Below, one piece after another: positions 41,551 through 50,745 of a stretch of 64,000 nt of DNA (positions within the stretch are counted from its first letter, which is position 1; every line of letters begins with the position of its first letter). The position numbers were made by a program, and so were the translations under genes. Source of the stretch: Paenibacillus sp. GSMTC-2017 (GTDB lineage Bacteria; Bacillota; Bacilli; Paenibacillales; Paenibacillaceae); contig NZ_JAECMT010000001.1 of NCBI RefSeq assembly GCF_016019935.1, positions 558,022-622,021 on the forward strand, written 5' to 3'. The notes under the pieces are model-generated. The model saw nothing but the letters and a program-made list of their open reading frames with translations, was not told the origin of the DNA and did no database searches.

Positions 41551-42360
41551 TTATTTTTTCACTTCCGTTTCACTAATATCACGGTTATGGTCAGGTTGAA
41601 CAGGACGGTGATTGTTAGGGAAAATGGCTTGGAACGCTTTAATTTGCGCCTTAGACATTTCGATTGATTGCTCAAAGACGGTCCAATTAACGCCTTCGGA
41701 GCATGGTGGTGTCGTTAAAGATCCTTGATAACGGTATGCGTCTAAGTCTTTCGGCAGTAGTTTTTTAATATCAATCGCAGCTTTCAAAGTAAGATCTGTA
41801 TCTGTCTTTTTATTCGGAAGTTTGGACCACATTTCGGTGACAGCGGTGTTTGCTTTACCTTCTTTAATAAGTACACCTAACACGGCGAGGCTACCCGTCT
41901 TGCTCTTATGAACAAAGTGGAGCTCTAGTGGAGATGCTTTGCCGTCAATCTTGTGTTCACTTGGCGTATGAAAATGAAATTGTGCAAGATTATATACAGT
42001 GCCAGAAAGAGTTAATTGATTAGCAGTAGATGATGTATTAGCTTGAATCGTATGACCATTGTTTCCGAAAGTAAATGCAGTCGATTTATAATTGACTGTT
42101 ACTTTCCCTTTGTTACCGCTTTCATTTGTTTCGTCAGTATCAATATTAATTGGGGATTGTTCCTCTCCCACCTTGCAAACAGCATACTCTTCGCTAATGT
42201 GCCCCCAATGTTCAGGCCCGGTATCACCTTCATAGGACCAATGTGGTGTATTACCGCTGTACGTCTGTGCTTGTCTTGATGGTTCCGCATAAGCGACAGC
42301 AGAAGCCGATAAAATAATAAAAAGAGTCCCTATAACTGTTTTTGTCAATCGTGATCGCAT
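41551..42360 (-). CDS. secreted alpha-carbonic anhydrase
   Basis: Protein of 269 aa with a signal peptide (residues 1-25, cut after AYA). Zinc ligands are in FHFHTPSEH and ELHFVH; other family blocks are WSYEGDTGPEHWG, EEQSPINI, AQFHFH and SLTTPPCSEGVNW. All key residues are present. It hydrates CO2 outside the cytoplasmic membrane. It stands alone with its own terminator; GGAGATGAAATGACGT precedes the start. Confidence 0.95.
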   Translation of the reverse strand: MRSRLTKTVIGTLFIILSASAVAYAEPSRQAQTYSGNTPHWSYEGDTGPEHWGHISEEYAVCKVGEEQSPINIDTDETNESGNKGKVTVNYKSTAFTFGNNGHTIQANTSSTANQLTLSGTVYNLAQFHFHTPSEHKIDGKASPLELHFVHKSKTGSLAVLGVLIKEGKANTAVTEMWSKLPNKKTDTDLTLKAAIDIKKLLPKDLDAYRYQGSLTTPPCSEGVNWTVFEQSIEMSKAQIKAFQAIFPNNHRPVQPDHNRDISETEVKK

Positions 42361-42555
42361 ACGTCATTTCATCTCCTTAAAATAGGTTATGAATACCATA
42401 CAATAATGCTGATACTAACGACTGAACACCTCCTTAACAGATACTGCGAACAAGTTACCATACCTAACAATAAAATGAAATATTTGTCACATATTGATCA
42501 TTTTGTTCATAAATTTTCTTCCGCATTCGAGTTCTCGTCATTTTTTCTATAGAAA

Positions 42556-42585
42556 TAAAAAAAAGCTGACCGAATATCGGTCAGC
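42556..42585 (-). terminator. terminator overlapping the spoVIF stop codon
   Basis: Minus strand GCTGACCG, loop ATATT, CGGTCAGC followed by nine T residues. The TGA stop lies inside the first arm. Confidence 0.92.
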
Positions 42586-42868
42586 GGAACATTCCCCAAA
42601 GTTTAAGTAAATGGAATGTGTTATTCGGATCAATCTTCTGCGCTAATATGAAAGCGACAATACCATCCTCTTGTGCCTCTGTTAGTTTCTCTTGTAATAT
42701 GACTGCGGCTGACTTTACCAGCTTACGCACTTTGACACGATCCTGAAGATCGTATTTAGTCACTGAACCAAGCAGCAGCCTAATTCGATCTTTTACTGCG
42801 GAATTTTTCAGCTTGAGCTTCACACGTTCAACCAATTGCGGCTTAATACCGTAATTTTGATAGCTCAT
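42581..42868 (-). CDS. spoVIF: stage VI sporulation protein F
   Basis: Protein of 95 aa, matching SpoVIF of spore formers, needed for proper coat assembly. Conserved blocks are VKLKLKNSAVKDRIRLLLGSVTKYDLQDRVKVRKLVKSA-type core (KDRIRLLLGSVTKYDL) and a C-terminal IDPNNTFHLLKLWGMF. ATG 42868 has GGAGGTG 9-10 nt upstream. It sits upstream of nothing else and ends in a strong terminator. Confidence 0.85.
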   Translation of the reverse strand: MSYQNYGIKPQLVERVKLKLKNSAVKDRIRLLLGSVTKYDLQDRVKVRKLVKSAAVILQEKLTEAQEDGIVAFILAQKIDPNNTFHLLKLWGMFR

Positions 42869-42938
42869 CGTTTCAGCACCTCCGTTCGGCAATCCAGTCT
42901 AATGAATTAACTATATGCCGAAAGAGCGTAAAAATTGC

Positions 42939-45005
42939 CTAGTCCAGTTGCTCTCCTTGGAAAAATTGATCCTGACGCAAAATGTGCCATAACCTTGCAA
43001 AGGATTCATTTGACCAGAAATCTTCTCGTTCCGTGAGCCGTGCAGCATCTTCTCGCGCTAACTCCAACGTCTCATAATCGGTTACCATATCTGCAATTTT
43101 GAACTCGGGTAGCCCACTCTGCTTCGTGCCGAAGAAATCTCCAGGGCCACGTAGCTCCAAGTCTCTACGTGCAACTTCAAAGCCATCATTCGTTTCCGTC
43201 ATAACCTTCATCCGTGCCCTGCCCGTCTCTGACTTAGGATCAGCCATCAGAATACAATGAGATTGATGCTCACCCCGTCCAACACGTCCACGTAGCTGAT
43301 GAAGCTGAGATAGACCGAACCGCTCTGCATCCATAATGATAATTAAAGTAGCGTTAGGTACATCGACGCCAACTTCAACAACCGTTGTTGCGACAAGAAC
43401 TTGCGTCCCATTCACACTGAAATCCGACATAACTGCATCCTTCTCCGTAGCAGTTAATCTGCCATGCAACAACCCTACTTTCAAATCAGGGAAAGCTTGC
43501 TGAAGTTGAACGTATTGATCAATAGCATTTTGTACATCAATCTTTTCGGATTCCTCAATAAGCGGACAGATGACATATGCTTGTCTCCCATTTGCAACTT
43601 CTTTACGAATGAAGCCAAGAACACGATCCATTGCATCATGTTTCACCCAATACGTTTTGATCGGCTTACGCCCCTTAGGCATCTCTTTCAGTGTGGAAAC
43701 GTCCATATCACCAAACGCAGTAATGGCAAGTGTACGCGGAATTGGCGTAGCTGTCATCGTAAGCACATCAGGATTCATCCCTTTGCGTCTTAGCACGCTT
43801 CGCTGATTCACACCAAAACGATGTTGCTCATCAGTTACGACTAGACCTAAACTTTTAAAAAACACATCGTCTTGAATAAGTGCATGAGTACCTACTACTA
43901 CGTCAATAAGACCCATCTGAAGACCAGCAAGAACATCTCTACGTTTCCGCTCAGTAAGACTGCCAGTAAGAACGCCTACTTGCAGGCCTAACTCGGCAAA
44001 TAACTTCTGCAGCGATTTGGTATGTTGCTCTGCAAGAATTTCAGTCGGCACCATTAACGCCCCTTGATGGCCTGCTTTGACAGCACCGTATAGGGCAATT
44101 GCAGCAACAACCGTTTTGCCAGAACCTACATCCCCCTGTAATAACCGGTTCATACTGTAGCCTCTACGCATATCGGTCAATATTTCATTTACAACCTTCT
44201 TCTGTGCATCTGTTAGCTCAAAAGGAAGAGTAGCTGCGAAAGAGCGGATCGTCTCACTTTCAATTCGGAATGCGATACCGTCAGCTTTGCTACGATTTAA
44301 AGATCGATACGCCTGAAGTTTCAACTGGAACAAAAAGAGCTCCTCATAAACCATCCGTCTACGTGCCTCTTGCCCTTGTTTCATATCACCTGGCATATGT
44401 ATGAGTCTAACTGCTTCAAGCCTCGGCATCAGACGATGTTCTTCTACTAGCTCATATGGCAACACTTCTTCTAGCATGGAACCATATTGGGTCAGAGCTA
44501 CTTCTATCATCTTCCTAATCCATGATTGTGTAATATTACCTCCAACAGAATAAACCGGCTGTAGAGATCCTGATTTCGAAGACTTTGCGCTATCTGGAAA
44601 CTCAGAACCTGATACAGTAATTTGCAAACGATGCTGCTCCCACTTGCCAGTCAGTAATATTTCACGAGAAGGCTGCAATTGCTCTTGCAAATAATGGCGG
44701 TTGAACCATACGGCAGAAACGAGCAATCCCCCTACCTCTACCTTACAAGTTAGGCGAGACTTTCCTTTACCATATCGCTGAAGAACCGGAGCACCACGGA
44801 CTAGTCCCAACACGGTTGCTTTCTCACCATTTTTCACATCAGCAAGTTCACGTACTCGATAATCTTCATAACGATAAGGAAAATATGCTAATAAATCGGC
44901 AATTGTATGCACACCAAAGGCGTGAAGCTCTCCCTCTTTCAGAGCACTCACGCCTTTAATTTGTCTCACAGAAATTTGATCCAGCTTGATCATACCTGTA
45001 TTCAC
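42939..45005 (-). CDS. recG: ATP-dependent DNA helicase RecG
   Basis: Protein of about 688 aa. An N-terminal wedge/OB domain (YFPYRYEDY, KATVLGLVRG) is followed by helicase motifs: LLQGDVGSGKTVV (Walker A), DEQHRFGV (motif II), TMTATPIPRTL (motif III), VGVDVPNATLIIIMDAERFGLSQLHQLRGRVGRG (V-VI, in order). It regresses stalled forks and branch-migrates junctions. GTG 45005 overlaps the degV stop by 4 nt; an ATG at 44993 is an alternative start. Confidence 0.96.
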   Translation of the reverse strand: MNTGMIKLDQISVRQIKGVSALKEGELHAFGVHTIADLLAYFPYRYEDYRVRELADVKNGEKATVLGLVRGAPVLQRYGKGKSRLTCKVEVGGLLVSAVWFNRHYLQEQLQPSREILLTGKWEQHRLQITVSGSEFPDSAKSSKSGSLQPVYSVGGNITQSWIRKMIEVALTQYGSMLEEVLPYELVEEHRLMPRLEAVRLIHMPGDMKQGQEARRRMVYEELFLFQLKLQAYRSLNRSKADGIAFRIESETIRSFAATLPFELTDAQKKVVNEILTDMRRGYSMNRLLQGDVGSGKTVVAAIALYGAVKAGHQGALMVPTEILAEQHTKSLQKLFAELGLQVGVLTGSLTERKRRDVLAGLQMGLIDVVVGTHALIQDDVFFKSLGLVVTDEQHRFGVNQRSVLRRKGMNPDVLTMTATPIPRTLAITAFGDMDVSTLKEMPKGRKPIKTYWVKHDAMDRVLGFIRKEVANGRQAYVICPLIEESEKIDVQNAIDQYVQLQQAFPDLKVGLLHGRLTATEKDAVMSDFSVNGTQVLVATTVVEVGVDVPNATLIIIMDAERFGLSQLHQLRGRVGRGEHQSHCILMADPKSETGRARMKVMTETNDGFEVARRDLELRGPGDFFGTKQSGLPEFKIADMVTDYETLELAREDAARLTEREDFWSNESFARLWHILRQDQFFQGEQLD

Positions 45006-45856
45006 ACCCTGTACATAAATACGGCTGCTGTACCTGGACCAGTATGTACACCGATTACTGCCCCTACTGTCGTGTAGTCAACCTCTTTTACATTCAATGC
45101 GCTCTTCAAACGCTCAGCTAGCTCATCTGCCGGTTCTTTATTATCTGTATAAGCAAGAACCATCCCGACAGGATCATCACCATAAGCATCCTTTAACAAT
45201 TCCGCAATACGCGTCATCGCTTTTTTGCTACCTCTAACCTTATCAACGGAGTAAACTCCGCCGTCCTTATCGAGTGAAAGGATCGGTTTAATGTTAAGAA
45301 TGGAGCCTATCATAGCCGAAGCTCGTCCGATACGTCCGCCCTTTTGCAAATATTCAAGACTATCTACAAGGAAATATAATTGCACATCGTTTTGTAAACG
45401 CGCGACCTCTTCCAATATACGTTCCTTGGATTCACCCGCTTGAGCCATCTTTGCAGCTTTTACAACTTGAATGCCAATACCGTAGGAAGCAGATTTGGAG
45501 TCGACAATTGTAATGTCCGATTCCTGTTCAATCATTGACTGAGCGATTGTAGCAGATTGGTGCGTGCCACTCATAGCAGCTGACAGATGAATGGAAAGAA
45601 TAGGTGCTACTTGATCTTCAGCAAGCAATCGCTCATACGTCTCTGAAAACTCTAGAGGTGATGGCTGCGATGTTGTCGGAAGAACATCAGAAGCTTTTAG
45701 CTTTTTATAAAATTGGTCTGAATGAATTGTTATAGCGTCTTGAAAGGTTTCTTCACCAAAAAGCACCTTAAGCGGCACCATGGAAATGCCTAACCGTTCC
45801 CGAACCTCCACCGGTATATCGGCTGTACTGTCCGTTACAATGCGCACGTTCCCCAT
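45002..45856 (-). CDS. DegV family fatty-acid-binding protein (FakB-like)
   Basis: Protein of 284 aa. Family blocks are IVTDSTADIP, PTTSQPSPLEF, SAAMSGTHQSA, DSKSASYGIG and LEYLQKGGRIGRASAMIG, ending GAVIGVHTGPGTAAVF. DegV proteins hold a fatty acid and present it to FakA for phosphorylation. Encoded directly after fakA (32-nt gap), which supports the partnership. The stop overlaps recG. Confidence 0.92.
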   Translation of the reverse strand: MGNVRIVTDSTADIPVEVRERLGISMVPLKVLFGEETFQDAITIHSDQFYKKLKASDVLPTTSQPSPLEFSETYERLLAEDQVAPILSIHLSAAMSGTHQSATIAQSMIEQESDITIVDSKSASYGIGIQVVKAAKMAQAGESKERILEEVARLQNDVQLYFLVDSLEYLQKGGRIGRASAMIGSILNIKPILSLDKDGGVYSVDKVRGSKKAMTRIAELLKDAYGDDPVGMVLAYTDNKEPADELAERLKSALNVKEVDYTTVGAVIGVHTGPGTAAVFMYRV

Positions 45857-45888
45857 TAGATCCCCTCCATTAATACGTTAGTAAGCTC

Positions 45889-47661
45889 TTATTCCACCGC
45901 GAACAAATAAGGATATAAAGGCTGTCCGCCATGTTGTACCTCAAGCTCGAGATCAGGATATTGCTCCTCAGCCCATTCACATAACGAAGTTGTAAATCCA
46001 GCTTCTGCATCCTCGCCTGTAAAGACCGTTAACAAATCTCCACCGTCTTCCAACATGCTAGCAAGTAAAGTTTGACATGTTGTGAGTAGCTCCGCATGGG
46101 ATACAACGATTGCTTTTTCCTTAATACCGATATAATCGCCTTCTTGGATGACAACACCATCTATAGAAGTATCGCGTACTGCATTCGTTACCTGTCCAGA
46201 AACAACACCTTCTGCTGCATTACGCATCCAATCGCCGTTACGTTCAGGTGACTCATCTTCTTTAAATGCAAGAACAGCAGCTAATCCTTGCGGAATCGTC
46301 CGCGTAGGAATTACGGTTACAGAACGTTCGCTAAGTTCTGCGGCTTGTTCTGCTGCCAAAATAATGTTTCCGTTATTCGGAAGCAAGAAAATATGATCAG
46401 CCGAAAGTGCATCAATCGCCTTTAGGAAGTCCTCTGTACTTGGATTCATCGTTTGACCGCCTGACAAAACGGTGTCTACGTCGCTTGCCAAGAACATTTC
46501 AGAAAGTCCTTCTCCTAATGCGACTGCGATAATGCCAAATGGAGCACGTTCGAACACTTGCCCCGGAGCAACTCCACTAAGCGCCTGTCCTGCAAGCAAC
46601 TCTGCCGAAGATAGATCGGTTGTGCTGATAGATGCTGAGTCTTGCTCAAGTAAGTCTCTATGTTGTTCACGCATATTCAAGATGTGTATATCTGTTAGTT
46701 CCCCGTAAGGAAGGGATAAATTAAACACGTCTCCAGGCTTGCGGGAATGAACATGAACCTTAATGATATCATCATCTGTAATCACTAGGATGGAATCGCC
46801 ATCTTTTTCGAGCGCTCTCTTGTAAGCGGATTCATCAAAATAGACTACAGATTGTGCAGTTCGTTTACGATTTATAAAAAATTCCATGTCATACAGGAAT
46901 TCAATGTCATCCGTTGATAATCGGGATTGCGCTGAATTTGGACCACTTTTTATGTGCTCTCTTACTGGAGCTGGAACCGTAACTTCTTCTGGTGAAGCAG
47001 CCTCTGATGGTAGGAAAAACAGATCCTGATAACTACCAGATTCACTTTCCGTTAAATAACGTACGAAACCTTCATAAATATAAACAAGTCCTTGTCCTCC
47101 AGAATCAACTACCCCAACCTGTTTAAGGACCGGTAATAAATCTGGTGTACGTTGAAGCGATTCATAAGCTTTGCGATGCACTTCCTGCATCAAATCCACA
47201 ACATCAGTCGTACGGCGCGCATACTGAACTGCAGCTTTAGCAGCTTCTCTTGCTACCGTAAGAATTGTACCTTCAACTGGTTTGACGACAGCTTTATAAG
47301 CCATATCGACACCTTGTTGAAATGCAGCTGCTACTTCTACTGCAGTTGCTTCATTGAGATTTGCGAGCGATCTTGAGAAGCCACGGAATAGCTGTGACAA
47401 AATGACGCCAGAGTTTCCTCTCGCACCCATTAATAGTCCTTTTGAAAGTGCCTCCGATGCTTTTCCAATATGCTCAGAGGGCTTGCTGCGAAGTTCCCTA
47501 ATACCAGAGCTCATCGTTAAATTCATGTTTGTGCCTGTATCGCCGTCCGGTACTGGAAACACGTTTAATTCGTTAACGCGTTCCGCGTTATGCTGTAACA
47601 ACTCTGCACCTAGCAAAGCCATTGCGGCAAAATCCGATCCGTTAATTGAGCGCTTACTCAA
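45889..47661 (-). CDS. fakA: fatty acid kinase catalytic subunit (DAK2 domain, YloV)
   Basis: Protein of 590 aa. The N-terminal DAK2 nucleotide domain has FPVPDGDTGTNMNLT (metal-binding Asp residues), SKGLLMGARGNSGVILSQ and VDSGGQGLVYI. A middle domain (PYGELTDIHILNM) and a C-terminal DegV-like domain (LPNNGNIILAAEQA) follow. TTG start with AAGGGG 8 nt upstream. It phosphorylates fatty acids bound to the DegV protein encoded next to it. Confidence 0.94.
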   Translation of the reverse strand: MSKRSINGSDFAAMALLGAELLQHNAERVNELNVFPVPDGDTGTNMNLTMSSGIRELRSKPSEHIGKASEALSKGLLMGARGNSGVILSQLFRGFSRSLANLNEATAVEVAAAFQQGVDMAYKAVVKPVEGTILTVAREAAKAAVQYARRTTDVVDLMQEVHRKAYESLQRTPDLLPVLKQVGVVDSGGQGLVYIYEGFVRYLTESESGSYQDLFFLPSEAASPEEVTVPAPVREHIKSGPNSAQSRLSTDDIEFLYDMEFFINRKRTAQSVVYFDESAYKRALEKDGDSILVITDDDIIKVHVHSRKPGDVFNLSLPYGELTDIHILNMREQHRDLLEQDSASISTTDLSSAELLAGQALSGVAPGQVFERAPFGIIAVALGEGLSEMFLASDVDTVLSGGQTMNPSTEDFLKAIDALSADHIFLLPNNGNIILAAEQAAELSERSVTVIPTRTIPQGLAAVLAFKEDESPERNGDWMRNAAEGVVSGQVTNAVRDTSIDGVVIQEGDYIGIKEKAIVVSHAELLTTCQTLLASMLEDGGDLLTVFTGEDAEAGFTTSLCEWAEEQYPDLELEVQHGGQPLYPYLFAVE

Positions 47662-47679
47662 TGAAAATTCCCCTTCCTG

Positions 47680-48039
47680 CTACCTTGATACCCTAACGTC
47701 TTGTACAAATATATGGACTTCATCCACTTGTAAACCAATCACATTATTAAGCACATAGGATACTTTAGATTGAATGTTGTGCGCTACTTCAGAAATTTTG
47801 GTGCCGTAGCTAACAATAATGTAGAGGTCAATATGCAGTTTTTCATGTTCCCTTCTTACTTCTACACCTCGGGACATATTTTCTCTGCCAAGCAGTTCCG
47901 CGATTCCATCCTTTAATCCTTTACGCGAAGCCATTCCGACGAGTCCATAACAATCCATAGCTGCCGAGCCCGCTAAAACGGCGATGCAATGGTCGGTAAC
48001 ATGGATAGAGCCAAGTTCGGTATTAAGCTGCAGTGACAT
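47680..48039 (-). CDS. Asp23/Gls24 family envelope stress response protein (YloU)
   Basis: Protein of 119 aa with GSIHVTDHCIAVLAGSAAMDCYGLVGMA, then VEVRREHEKLHIDLYIIVSYGTKISEVA and VDEVHIFVQDVRV, the full family pattern. GGGGAG precedes the ATG. Upstream of fakA as in Bacillus yloU-yloV. Confidence 0.92.
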   Translation of the reverse strand: MSLQLNTELGSIHVTDHCIAVLAGSAAMDCYGLVGMASRKGLKDGIAELLGRENMSRGVEVRREHEKLHIDLYIIVSYGTKISEVAHNIQSKVSYVLNNVIGLQVDEVHIFVQDVRVSR

Positions 48040-48081
48040 GGAAATACACTCCCCTACTATATATATTATGGACTAAGTACC

Positions 48082-48109
48082 ATTGTACTATAAAAGACGG
48101 CGATATTGA
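48082..48109 (-). promoter_or_regulatory. possible sigma-A promoter for asp23-fakA operon
   Basis: Minus strand TACAAT (48087-48082) with TTCAAT 17 bp upstream (48110-48105). The -35 match is weak. It is back to back with the rpmB promoter. Confidence 0.4.
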
Positions 48110-48150
48110 AGTCCGTTCATGAAACTCACCCAAAAGCGCATAGATTTGGG

Positions 48151-48179
48151 TTGAACAGGGAGGGAGTTTGTGATACGAT
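48151..48179 (+). promoter_or_regulatory. possible sigma-A promoter for rpmB
   Basis: TTGAAC (48151-48156), 17-bp spacer, TACGAT (48174-48179); four of six matches in each box. It would give a leader of about 165 nt before rpmB. Confidence 0.5.
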
Positions 48180-48292
48180 ATTCAAGTGTGTTTAATTATG
48201 CTCTACTAACAGCTAATGTAAGAAACGAGCTCTCACACGCTCCATGCACTTTATTGTGTATGAGCTGTCGAAGTCGATTTTGCGCTCGCAGA

Positions 48293-48342
48293 TCAAAAGC
48301 GTAAGCTTTTGAAGTGAAGTTATACTTCACAAAACTTTTTAG
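48293..48342 (+). promoter_or_regulatory. two tandem hairpins in the rpmB leader
   Basis: TCAAAAGC-GTAA-GCTTTTGA (48293-48312) and GTGAAGT-TAT-ACTTCAC (48314-48330), followed by AAAACTTTTT and then the ribosome site AGGAGG. The arrangement could fold before the ribosome site and affect L28 translation or transcription. The sequence CTTCACAAAACTTT here recurs, inverted, in the repeats at 61980-62096. Confidence 0.55.
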
Positions 48343-48353
48343 GAGGTGTAGTC

Positions 48354-48542
48354 ATGTCCCGCAAATGTTACCTAACTGGCAAATCGCCACGTCAAGGCAA
48401 TAACGTTTCCCACGCTAACAACAAAACTCGTCGTTCATGGGGCGTTAACGTGCAAAAAGTTCGCATTCTTGTAGACGGCAAACCGAAGCGTGTTTATGTC
48501 AGCGCACGCGCGCTTAAGTCCGGTCAAGTTACTCGCGTATAG
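48354..48542 (+). CDS. rpmB: ribosomal protein L28
   Basis: Protein of 62 aa beginning [20 protein letters not shown], followed by [16 protein letters not shown] and ending [13 protein letters not shown]: a complete L28. AGGAGGTG 8 nt upstream. The first Cys-x-x-x-G-K part lacks a second CxxC, so this is the usual zinc-free form. It is the only plus-strand gene in this core region. Confidence 0.97.
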   Translation: MSRKCYLTGKSPRQGNNVSHANNKTRRSWGVNVQKVRILVDGKPKRVYVSARALKSGQVTRV

Positions 48543-48562
48543 TGATGGCTAACGCCATAGAC

Positions 48563-48597
48563 AAAAGCACCTGAAATTCAGGTGCTTTTATTTTTTG
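48563..48597 (+). terminator. rpmB terminator
   Basis: AAAAGCACCTGAA and TTCAGGTGCTTTT form a 13-bp stem followed by ATTTTTTG. It also separates rpmB from the convergent spoVM. Confidence 0.93.
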
Positions 48598-48639
48598 TTC
48601 CCCCAAAATCATGGTCACTTAGCGATGGGAGCATATGCA

Positions 48640-48720
48640 TTAACTTTTTTGGAAGGTGTTCAAAATCGCTTTAACAAACCCGCCTAGAAATTTAGGCAGT
48701 TTGATTGTATAAAATTTCAT
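48640..48720 (-). CDS. spoVM: stage V sporulation protein M
   Basis: Peptide of 26 aa, MKFYTIKLPKFLGGFVKAI plus LNTFQKS, nearly the same as Bacillus subtilis SpoVM. It is an amphipathic helix that recognises the convex forespore membrane and anchors SpoIVA for coat assembly. Pro9 and the basic residues needed for curvature sensing are kept. GAGGAGGG lies 7 nt before the ATG. Its position beside rpmB and rpe is the conserved one. Confidence 0.96.
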   Translation of the reverse strand: MKFYTIKLPKFLGGFVKAILNTFQKS

Positions 48721-48839
48721 GCCTCATCCCTCCTCAGACACACTCATGAAATAGTTCCGTGACAAATCCCTCGCTCATGTAATCATCCTATGCGAAAAAT
48801 TAGTGTCCTATTCCATTGTTAGTGTTTCTAAGGCAAGGA

Positions 48840-49118
48840 TTATATTAAGCTTGTCACTAGGTCCGAATTATTTTGGGCATAGTGAAAAACGGCAAAACAA
48901 ACTGCTGTCAAAAAGTACACTACAATGGCTAGCACGATAAATGTCGCACGTAAGCCAACTGTTTCAAAACGCCGAAAGAAACGAATCCCGATATAAATAG
49001 CAAGTAAAGAAAACAAGTATTTATGAATTTGTGCAATTTCTGCGAACAATGCTAATGAAATACCAGCTAGCATAGCGTAAAGCAGTATCCACAGGGTCGT
49101 TTTTACGGAGTCGCTCAT
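48840..49118 (-). CDS. small membrane protein of unknown function
   Basis: Protein of 92 aa with three hydrophobic segments ([53 protein letters not shown]). It overlaps the rpe stop by 4 nt (ATGA), so it is translated with rpe. Its place corresponds to thiN-spoVM in Bacillus but it is not related to ThiN. No family recognised. Confidence 0.65.
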   Translation of the reverse strand: MSDSVKTTLWILLYAMLAGISLALFAEIAQIHKYLFSLLAIYIGIRFFRRFETVGLRATFIVLAIVVYFLTAVCFAVFHYAQNNSDLVTSLI

Positions 49119-49774
49119 TTTGTTCCTCCTAGACGTAATCCTGAAATAGCAGCAGCTCGATCCTTAGCCCCGAATACTGCGTTTCCTGCAACGAGTACAT
49201 CCGCACCAGCTTCAATAACAGCTGCGGCTGTTTCCAGATTAATACCTCCGTCCACTTGCAGATGAACATGCTGTAACCCTCGCTCATCTAGCATCGAACG
49301 TACTTGACGAAGCTTAACGAGAGAATAAGGAATAAAGGATTGTCCTCCAAAGCCGGGATTAACCGTCATAATCAAGATCAAATCAAGATCATGTATAATT
49401 GGCTCGAGTACTGCAACAGATGTTCCAGGATTAATCGCAACTCCTGCAGGTAGCCCTTTTTCCTTAATGGAATGTACGGTACGATGCAAATGTGTGCAAG
49501 CTTCTGCATGTACAGTTATCCGATCTGCCCCCGCTGCAATATAATCTTCAATAGATAGTTCAGGGCGTTCAATCATTAGATGTACGTCAAAAGGTAATGC
49601 CGTAGCAGAACGAACGGCTGAAATAACAGGTGGACCGAATGTCAAGTTGGGTACAAAATGACCATCCATAACATCAATATGAATCCAGTCTCCTCCAGCT
49701 TGCTCTATTACTTTAATTTCATCGCCCAGCTTTGCAAAGTCAGCTGATAGTATTGATGGTGCAATAATAGTCAT
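49115..49774 (-). CDS. rpe: ribulose-phosphate 3-epimerase
   Basis: Protein of 219 aa, complete TIM barrel: [65 protein letters not shown] and [10 protein letters not shown] with [13 protein letters not shown]. Metal and catalytic residues (Ser, His, Asp, His, Asp) are present. It interconverts ribulose-5-P and xylulose-5-P. Six bases after the rsgA stop. Confidence 0.97.
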   Translation of the reverse strand: MTIIAPSILSADFAKLGDEIKVIEQAGGDWIHIDVMDGHFVPNLTFGPPVISAVRSATALPFDVHLMIERPELSIEDYIAAGADRITVHAEACTHLHRTVHSIKEKGLPAGVAINPGTSVAVLEPIIHDLDLILIMTVNPGFGGQSFIPYSLVKLRQVRSMLDERGLQHVHLQVDGGINLETAAAVIEAGADVLVAGNAVFGAKDRAAAISGLRLGGTK

Positions 49775-49779
49775 CTTAA

Positions 49780-50745
49780 TCAGTACCTCCGTTTAATGTC
49801 TTTCATTTCAGTAAGGAATAACAAATAATGATCGTAACGACTCTGATCGATGTCGCCACTTTCAACTGCTGCGCGAACAGCGCAACTTGGCTCATGGACA
49901 TGAGTACATCCACGGAACTTACAATCTGGAGACAATCTCCGCATCTCAACGAAACAATAACCTAAATCTTCAATGCCCAGTTCACCGAAATCCAGTTGGC
50001 TGAAGCCAGGGGTATCCGCAACATATGCTCCGCCTATATCGATCAACTCAACATGTCTTGTTGTATGTTTACCTCGACCTAATCGATTACTAATTTCATT
50101 CGTCTCGAGCGTCAGGCCAGGTACAATTGCATTAAGCAATGAAGACTTTCCAACGCCAGATTGACCAGCAAATACGGCTACATGTCCATTTAGTCTTTCT
50201 TTTAGCTCCTGAATACCTTCACTTTTACGTGAACTTGTACCAAACACCTCGTAACCAAGGTTACGATAAATGCGATTAACCGAGGAAACTGCCTTAGCTG
50301 CTTCCTTGGTGTCACCACCTTCATTCTCAAGATCCTGCTTACTAAGACATAATACTGCTGGAATACCAGCGTGCTCAATATGTACGAGGAACTTGTCCAG
50401 AAGCTGTAAGTTCAGTACAGGCTCCGTAACCGAAAAAACCAAGATAGCTACATCAACGTTTACTACAGGAGGACGGATGAGCTCCGAGGAGCGAGGAAGC
50501 AGCTTTTCAACCGTTCCCTCGCCATTCTCCGTCAAGCTATACTCCACCCGGTCTCCAACTAACGGAGTGAGCCCCCGATTTTTGAATACGCCCCTTGCAC
50601 GGCATTGCACAGTGATAGAATCCCGCGCTTCACCTTCTGCTCTCACATAGTAGTAACCGCTCAGCGCCTTGACGATTAATCCTTTGGCATAGTTATTGTC
50701 CTTGTTCGCTTCCTTCACTTTCGCCTTCGGTTGTACTTTCGCCAT
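49780..50745 (-). CDS. rsgA: ribosome small-subunit GTPase RsgA
   Basis: Circularly permuted GTPase of 321 aa. OB domain ([29 protein letters not shown]), then G4 LSKQDL, G1 [14 protein letters not shown]3 DTPGFSQ and the C-terminal zinc motif [14 protein letters not shown]. It matures the 30S subunit. The first 18 residues are a lysine-rich extension not present in B. subtilis CpgA and overlap prkC by 53 nt; a later GTG start is possible. Confidence 0.94.
   Translation of the reverse strand: MAKVQPKAKVKEANKDNNYAKGLIVKALSGYYYVRAEGEARDSITVQCRARGVFKNRGLTPLVGDRVEYSLTENGEGTVEKLLPRSSELIRPPVVNVDVAILVFSVTEPVLNLQLLDKFLVHIEHAGIPAVLCLSKQDLENEGGDTKEAAKAVSSVNRIYRNLGYEVFGTSSRKSEGIQELKERLNGHVAVFAGQSGVGKSSLLNAIVPGLTLETNEISNRLGRGKHTTRHVELIDIGGAYVADTPGFSQLDFGELGIEDLGYCFVEMRRLSPDCKFRGCTHVHEPSCAVRAAVESGDIDQSRYDHYLLFLTEMKDIKRRY

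Noticed and set aside
48172-48306. 44-codon GTG frame in the rpmB leader with GGGAGG upstream
   Set aside because: It overlaps the proposed rpmB promoter and first hairpin. The Cys/Arg-rich end does not resemble a leader peptide that I know. Left out for lack of support.
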